Part shown: positions 60,150-64,000 of the stretch, one piece after another
Layout of the letters: every line of letters starts with the position of its first letter
Numbering within the stretch: position 1 is the stretch's first letter
Assembly: GCF_018255755.1 (NCBI RefSeq)
Contig: NZ_CP073766.1
Coordinates: 5,206,501-5,270,500, forward strand
Direction: 5' to 3'
Source: Chitinophaga sp. HK235
Lineage (GTDB): Bacteria > Bacteroidota > Bacteroidia > Chitinophagales > Chitinophagaceae
Length of the DNA stretch: 64,000 nt
The notes under the pieces: model-generated
Databases searched by the model: none
Seen by the model: only the letters and a program-made list of their open reading frames with translations
What the model was told of the DNA's origin: nothing
Translations under genes and position numbers: made by a program

Positions 60150-61997
60150 CTAGTATCCTCTTTCGTTTTTACCTTCCATGAAGTTCATGAAGGCTTTGTT
60201 TACCACGCGGTTGCCGCCAGGGGTCGGATAGTCTCCGGTGAAGTACCAGTCGCCCAGATTGTTGGGGCAGGCTTCGTGGAGGCTTTCGATAGACTGGTAG
60301 ATGACTTCCACTTTGGCACGGATGCCTTCGGGAGTGAGTATTTCAGCGATTTTAGCTGAAATCTGCTCTGGTGTGAAAGGCTTATAAACATTTTTCACTA
60401 CGTTCTGAGCATGGAGTGTGTTGGTGCGTTGCAGCTCTTTACACAGGCCATAGGCTTCCTGCAGGATATGTTCCTTGCCATGGTCTTTCAACAGGGCGAT
60501 GGCAGCCTGGAAGGCAACGAAATCACCCATTTTGCTCATATCGATACCGTAGCAGTCGGGGTAGCGGATCTGCGGTGCAGAAGACACCACGATGATACGT
60601 TTGGGTCCGAGGCGGTCCAGCATTTTAACGATGCTTTCGCGGAGGGTGGTACCTCTTACGATGGAATCGTCTATCACTACCAGTGAGTCGACGCCGGGTC
60701 TTACAGTACCGTAGGTGATATCATATACGTGCTGTACCATTTCATTACGGCTGGAATCTTCCGTAATGAAGGTGCGCATTTTTACGTCTTTGATGGCGAT
60801 TTTGTCGATGCGTATACGACGATTGACCATTTCGGTCAGTTTCTCTTCATCGAAATCCTTGTCCCAGGAGAGAATCCTTTCCACCTTGATTTTGTTGAGA
60901 TAGTCTTCCAGACCTTTGAGGAGTCCGTAGAAGGCCACTTCGGCGGTATTGGGGATGAAGGAGAAGATGGTATTTCTGAGATCGTTGTCGATGGCTTTGA
61001 GTACAGTGGCAGACAGGTTACGGCCGAGGGCGGAACGTTCCTTGTAGATTTTTTCGTCGTTGCCACGGGAGAAGTAGATCCTTTCAAAGGAGCAGGCTTT
61101 GCGTTCTTTGGGTTCCAGGATTTGTTCTATGGAGTACTCGCCGTTATTTTTAACGATGAGGGCGTTGCCGGGCATGAGTTCGAGCACTTCATTTTCGCCT
61201 ACGTTGAAGGTAGTGCGGATGGCGGCTCTTTCGGAGGCGGCTACGATTACGTCTTCGTTGATATAGTAGTAGGAAGGACGGATGCCGTTAGGATCGCGGA
61301 TCACAAAGGCGTCGCCGGTGCCGATAAGGCCACAGGCGTGGTATCCGCCGTCGAACAGGGAGAATGCCTGTTGCAGGATATTTTTAACATTGAGCCCGTT
61401 GCGGTGTTCTTCATCTTCTTTAGCAAGAAAGTGATGAACGGTTTCGAGCATGGCGGCGAGGTCGCTGTTTTTGTGTACTTCGCCTGGGTTTACCTGAACA
61501 AATTTAAAGAGCTCGTCGGCATTTACCAGGTTAAAGTTCCCGGCCATGGCCAGGTTGCGGGCGGGGATGGTGTTGTAGCGTACAAAAGGGTGGCAGAGTT
61601 CCACGTTGTTTTTGCCCTGGGTAGCGTAGCGGAGGTGGCCCATCAGGTTTTCACCAAGGAACCGGATATGTCCTTTGAGGAGTCCGGGATATTTGGTGAT
61701 TTCGGGCTGATACTTTTCGATTTCCTGAATTTCTTCCCGGATCTTACTGAAAACATCGCCGATAGCCTGTGGGGCGGCGCTGCGAATCCTGTGCATGAAG
61801 GGAACACCAGGTTCTGTGTTGAGTTTTACCGTTGCCACACCAGCGCCATCCTGGCCTCTGTTGTGTTGTTTTTCCATGAGCAGGTACAGTTTGTTCAACC
61901 CATAGAATACAGTTCCATATTTCTGTTGGTAATAAGAGAACGGCTTTCTTAATCTTATAAATGCCAGGCCGCATTCATGTTTGATCGCATCACTCAT
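60150..61997 (-). CDS. purF: Amidophosphoribosyltransferase-type protein, long form
   Basis: 615 residues from ATG 61997. N-terminal class II glutamine amidotransferase: the catalytic cysteine is C9 (HECGLAFIRL), so a short propeptide must be removed. NRGQDGAGVA, GHLRYATQG and AGNFNLVNA follow. The C-terminal phosphoribosyltransferase half has SFERIYFSRGND and the PRPP loop LVVIDDSIVRGTT. It is about 140 residues longer than ordinary PurF (about 475 aa), with extra sequence around 380-430 and at the C-terminus. Probably starts purine synthesis from PRPP and glutamine, or is a paralogue of such an enzyme. Confidence 0.88.
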   Translation of the reverse strand: MSDAIKHECGLAFIRLRKPFSYYQQKYGTVFYGLNKLYLLMEKQHNRGQDGAGVATVKLNTEPGVPFMHRIRSAAPQAIGDVFSKIREEIQEIEKYQPEITKYPGLLKGHIRFLGENLMGHLRYATQGKNNVELCHPFVRYNTIPARNLAMAGNFNLVNADELFKFVQVNPGEVHKNSDLAAMLETVHHFLAKEDEEHRNGLNVKNILQQAFSLFDGGYHACGLIGTGDAFVIRDPNGIRPSYYYINEDVIVAASERAAIRTTFNVGENEVLELMPGNALIVKNNGEYSIEQILEPKERKACSFERIYFSRGNDEKIYKERSALGRNLSATVLKAIDNDLRNTIFSFIPNTAEVAFYGLLKGLEDYLNKIKVERILSWDKDFDEEKLTEMVNRRIRIDKIAIKDVKMRTFITEDSSRNEMVQHVYDITYGTVRPGVDSLVVIDDSIVRGTTLRESIVKMLDRLGPKRIIVVSSAPQIRYPDCYGIDMSKMGDFVAFQAAIALLKDHGKEHILQEAYGLCKELQRTNTLHAQNVVKNVYKPFTPEQISAKIAEILTPEGIRAKVEVIYQSIESLHEACPNNLGDWYFTGDYPTPGGNRVVNKAFMNFMEGKNERGY

Positions 61998-62015
61998 CGC
62001 TGAAAATTGAAGACG

Positions 62016-62023
62016 CAAAGTTA
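62016..62023 (-). promoter_or_regulatory. Predicted -7 element (TAACTTTG) for purF
   Basis: Minus-strand TAnnTTTG 18 bp upstream of the purF ATG. Confidence 0.5.
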
Positions 62024-62103
62024 CGCCAAAAAAATGCCAATTACGAATTGTACGTGTTAAGTCGTGAAGGGAAGGTCAAAATGGTGGGTATCAGGAAAAG
62101 AAG

Positions 62104-62147
62104 AAGAGCGAAAATAAAAGCCAATACTCGCTTTTATCTTCGCTCTT
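62104..62147 (-). terminator. Terminator of the SurA-like gene
   Basis: 18-bp stem with one mismatch (62104-62121 with 62130-62147; AAGAGCGAAAATAAAAGC). On the minus strand it follows the stop at 62182 and runs into a T-rich tail. Confidence 0.85.
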
Positions 62148-62181
62148 CAGCAGAATCAGTTTGCATTACTGTGCACCCCGG

Positions 62182-63561
62182 TTATTGTTTGGCAAGGGCT
62201 GCCATCCACTGACTGATATGTGTACAGTTTTTATATTCGTCATCTACGTGTACGTAGAAAGTAGGTATTTTTTCTATCAGCCATTTGTTGATGGCTTCTG
62301 CACGTTTGATATCGAGTGTACGTTGCTGGATACGGGAATAGTCGTCGGTCAGGTTTTCCCTGTGCGGCTGGGTCCGTGTTTTCAGGAAAACGATCCTTAC
62401 GCCGGCGCGTCCATTGTCATCCGTAAAGGCTACGGGTGCGGAGAGCTGGCCTGGTTTCAGGGTATCGAGCATCAGTACGATATCTCTTTCGGAGGGATCG
62501 TCGAGCTGATCGATGGAGAGCAAGGTGCCTTCACCGGTTTTGGACTGGATCATACCACCGTCGAATTTGGCGGTTTGGGCGTCGCTATATTTGGCCACTG
62601 CTTCAGAGAAGGTGGTTTTGTTGTTAATGATGAGGGTCCGGATGGAGTCCAGCTTGGTGGTAGCGGCTGAGAGGTCGGCTTTGGTTACCGCTGCTTTCAG
62701 CAGGATGTGCTGTACGGTTACGTTGTCACCGGAGCGTTTCAACATCTGGATCAGGTGATATCCGAACTGGGATTTTACCGGTGAGGATATTTCGCCTTCT
62801 TTCAGACGGAAAGCTGCTGCCATGAAATCAGCGTCCCATTGTTTATCACCGCGGTTCATGACATACACGCCTTTGTTTTCTTTTACGCCGGGGTCTTCAG
62901 AGTACAGGATGGCGAGGGAGCCGAAGTCAGACTCCTTGTTGATCACCCTTTTTTTGAAGTCCTGGAGGCGTTCGATGGCGTAGTTGTCCATTTCGCGGGT
63001 TGCTTTTGGTATGAGAACGATCTGGCCAATTTCCAGTTCAGACTCATAGAAATGGAGACTGTCTTTGGGGATGGCGTCGAAGAAGCGTTTTACTTCGGAT
63101 GGCGTCACCTTAACAGGCTCTACTACTTTATTGCGCATGGCTTGAGCCAGCAGATTTTCTTTAATGGGCTGGCGGAAGCGTTCGCGGAGCTGGTATACAG
63201 AGTAGCCAGTAATTTCCTTCATTTTTTCTTTGGAGCCGTAGAGCTGTTCGAAGTAGCGGATACGGTTTTCCATTTGCGCTTCCACTTCTCCATCAGAAAC
63301 GGGCAAGCTGTCCCTTTCTGCCTGGAGCACCATCACCTTTTGGGAGATCAGCATTTCCAAGGTGTTACAAGGAGCCTGTGGGCTGATATTTCCATCGGGA
63401 GAGTTCCGTTGCTGCTCTGCGAGGGCGCCGTCCATATCGGATTTGAGGATGATTTTATCACCAACAACGCCGATAATTTTGTCTGCCACCAGTTTTTGCT
63501 GTGCGACAGCGGCTTGCCATAACAGCAAGGTCCCTGCAGATAATGCCAAAAGTTTCTTCAT
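62182..63561 (-). CDS. SurA-like periplasmic peptidylprolyl isomerase
   Basis: 459 residues from ATG 63561. Signal peptide (MKKLLALSAGTLLLWQAAVAQQ). N-terminal SurA-like helical domain (VVGDKIILKSDMDGALAEQQ, NTLEMLISQKVMVLQAERD). Two parvulin PPIase modules: VLIPKATREMDNYAIERLQD ... FGSLAILYSEDPGVKENKG (about 185-280), and VQHILLKAAVTKADLSAATT ... FSEAVAKYSDAQTAKFDGG (about 290-385). It helps fold outer membrane proteins. A TAnnTTTG lies upstream. Confidence 0.93.
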   Translation of the reverse strand: MKKLLALSAGTLLLWQAAVAQQKLVADKIIGVVGDKIILKSDMDGALAEQQRNSPDGNISPQAPCNTLEMLISQKVMVLQAERDSLPVSDGEVEAQMENRIRYFEQLYGSKEKMKEITGYSVYQLRERFRQPIKENLLAQAMRNKVVEPVKVTPSEVKRFFDAIPKDSLHFYESELEIGQIVLIPKATREMDNYAIERLQDFKKRVINKESDFGSLAILYSEDPGVKENKGVYVMNRGDKQWDADFMAAAFRLKEGEISSPVKSQFGYHLIQMLKRSGDNVTVQHILLKAAVTKADLSAATTKLDSIRTLIINNKTTFSEAVAKYSDAQTAKFDGGMIQSKTGEGTLLSIDQLDDPSERDIVLMLDTLKPGQLSAPVAFTDDNGRAGVRIVFLKTRTQPHRENLTDDYSRIQQRTLDIKRAEAINKWLIEKIPTFYVHVDDEYKNCTHISQWMAALAKQ

Positions 63562-63578
63562 ACTATAGCGGTAAAGTC

Positions 63579-63586
63579 CAAAAATA
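63579..63586 (-). promoter_or_regulatory. Predicted -7 element (TATTTTTG) for the SurA-like gene
   Basis: Minus-strand match to TAnnTTTG, 17 bp before the ATG at 63561. A+T-rich context; weaker evidence. Confidence 0.4.
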
Positions 63587-63680
63587 ACCAATTAAAGATC
63601 AGTACGGTATTAGATATCGACGGATTTAACAAAAGTTTAGATAAGCCTCTGGTTCACGTCGTTTGGGCGGGATTATCAAG

Positions 63681-63734
63681 AAAAAAAGCTGTCAAAAGCG
63701 GGGATATAGTATCTCCTTTTCTGACAGCTTTTTT
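63681..63734 (-). terminator. Terminator of infB
   Basis: AAAAAAAGCTGTCA (63681-63694) pairs with TGACAGCTTTTTT (63722-63734), with a further inner pairing. It follows the infB stop on the minus strand. Confidence 0.9.
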
Positions 63735-63771
63735 ATTATTTCAGCCGGGTCACGAGGGCCTGAGGCTGTTA

Positions 63772-64000
63772 TTAGAGTGTTCTTTTTACTTCCACTTCTT
63801 CGAAACCTTCGATGATATCGTTTGGTTTGAGATCGCTGTAGTTGCGGATACTCAGACCGCATTCCATGTTGGCGGCTACTTCCTTCACGTCATCTTTATA
63901 ACGTTTGAGGGAGGCGAGTTCGCCGGTGTGGACTACGATACCGTCGCGTACTACGTTGATGCGGGTGTTTCTGCTCAGCTTGCCATCGAGAACGAAGCAA
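63772..64000 (-). CDS. infB: Translation initiation factor IF-2, C-terminal end (partial)
   Basis: The minus strand gives 76 codons ending in two stops, TAATAA. The reading CFVLDGKLSRNTRINVVRDG, then GELASLKRYKDDVKEVAANM and ECGLSIRNYSDLKPNDIIEG is the last part of IF-2 domain IV, which binds the formyl-methionyl-tRNA. Everything upstream is outside the window. It is not in the ORF list because it runs off the edge. The terminator lies about 38 bp after the stop. Confidence 0.95.
   Translation of the reverse strand, partial: CFVLDGKLSRNTRINVVRDGIVVHTGELASLKRYKDDVKEVAANMECGLSIRNYSDLKPNDIIEGFEEVEVKRTL

Noticed and set aside
60729..61952. A 407-codon plus-strand frame.
   Set aside because: Antisense to the PurF-type gene. 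Its Phe/Gly/Val-rich composition is a mirror of the real gene's codon use.
1..64000. CRISPR array, insertion sequence, prophage or defence island.
   Set aside because: No regularly spaced repeats, transposase, integrase or Cas genes. The repeats present are inverted or paired, not arrayed.

Overview
The window reads as a stretch of chromosome from a Bacteroidota bacterium, most likely Chitinophagaceae and Chitinophaga-like. Evidence: the gliding lipoprotein GldH, a GLPGLI-type protein paired with a TonB-receptor-like beta-barrel, Bat aerotolerance genes, a fused CcoNO cbb3 oxidase, a futalosine-pathway menaquinone gene, and many promoters carrying the Bacteroidota -7 element TAnnTTTG, with few Shine-Dalgarno sites. 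No rRNA, tRNA, CRISPR array, insertion sequence, prophage or integrase was found. Both ends cut a housekeeping gene: polA at the left and infB at the right.

Layout. 1-5.4 kb: polA, a Spx/ArsC-like protein, a glycosyltransferase, two small ORFs and a degenerate arginase-fold protein. 5.4-11.3 kb: a minus-strand block of two DUF1311-like secreted proteins, an M16 peptidase pair (one catalytic, one not) and two retropepsin-like secreted proteases, one with a PDZ domain. 11.4-17.1 kb: mqnC, a lipoprotein, a GNAT acetyltransferase, an APC permease, a Tat-exported TIM-barrel protein and a small membrane protein. 17.2-23.4 kb: a divergent locus, with a GLPGLI protein plus beta-barrel on one side and a histidine kinase plus OmpR-type regulator on the other. 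The shared control region holds two 41-bp direct repeats, each with 10-bp tandem half-sites. 23.4-28.2 kb: pheS, a 3-hydroxyacyl-CoA dehydrogenase, an epimerase, a lipoprotein and an LpxD.

28.7-40.6 kb is a microaerobic respiration island on the minus strand: hemN, a SafE-like membrane protein, ccoH, ccoG, ccoP, ccoQ, ccoNO, ccoS, a cupin, ccoI, a RIC/hemerythrin-like protein and an FNR-type regulator. ccoQ (59 aa) and ccoS (53 aa) were read directly from the DNA. Two TGAT-N4-ATCA palindromes sit at exactly the same distance (58.5 bp) upstream of two TAnnTTTG elements, one ahead of the cupin-cco genes and one ahead of the RIC-like gene-ccoI. This points to direct control by the FNR protein encoded beside them.

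40.6-54.6 kb: a pseudouridine synthase, the yicC-gldH-kinase-regulator operon, a degenerate LytS-like kinase, batE-batD, an SDR, a HAD phosphatase, phospholipid genes psd and cdsA, a DUF2007-like protein, a CPBP protease and a tRNA-dihydrouridine synthase. 54.6-64 kb: a NUMOD4/HNH-like protein, a Dna2-like nuclease-helicase, proC, sixA, a long PurF-type enzyme, a SurA-like isomerase and the infB 3' end.

The least explained structure is non-coding. A set of long A+T-rich inverted repeats fills gaps behind gene ends, and a G+C-rich REP-like doublet lies between the kinase and regulator genes at 22.6 kb, its left hairpin swallowing the kinase stop codon.
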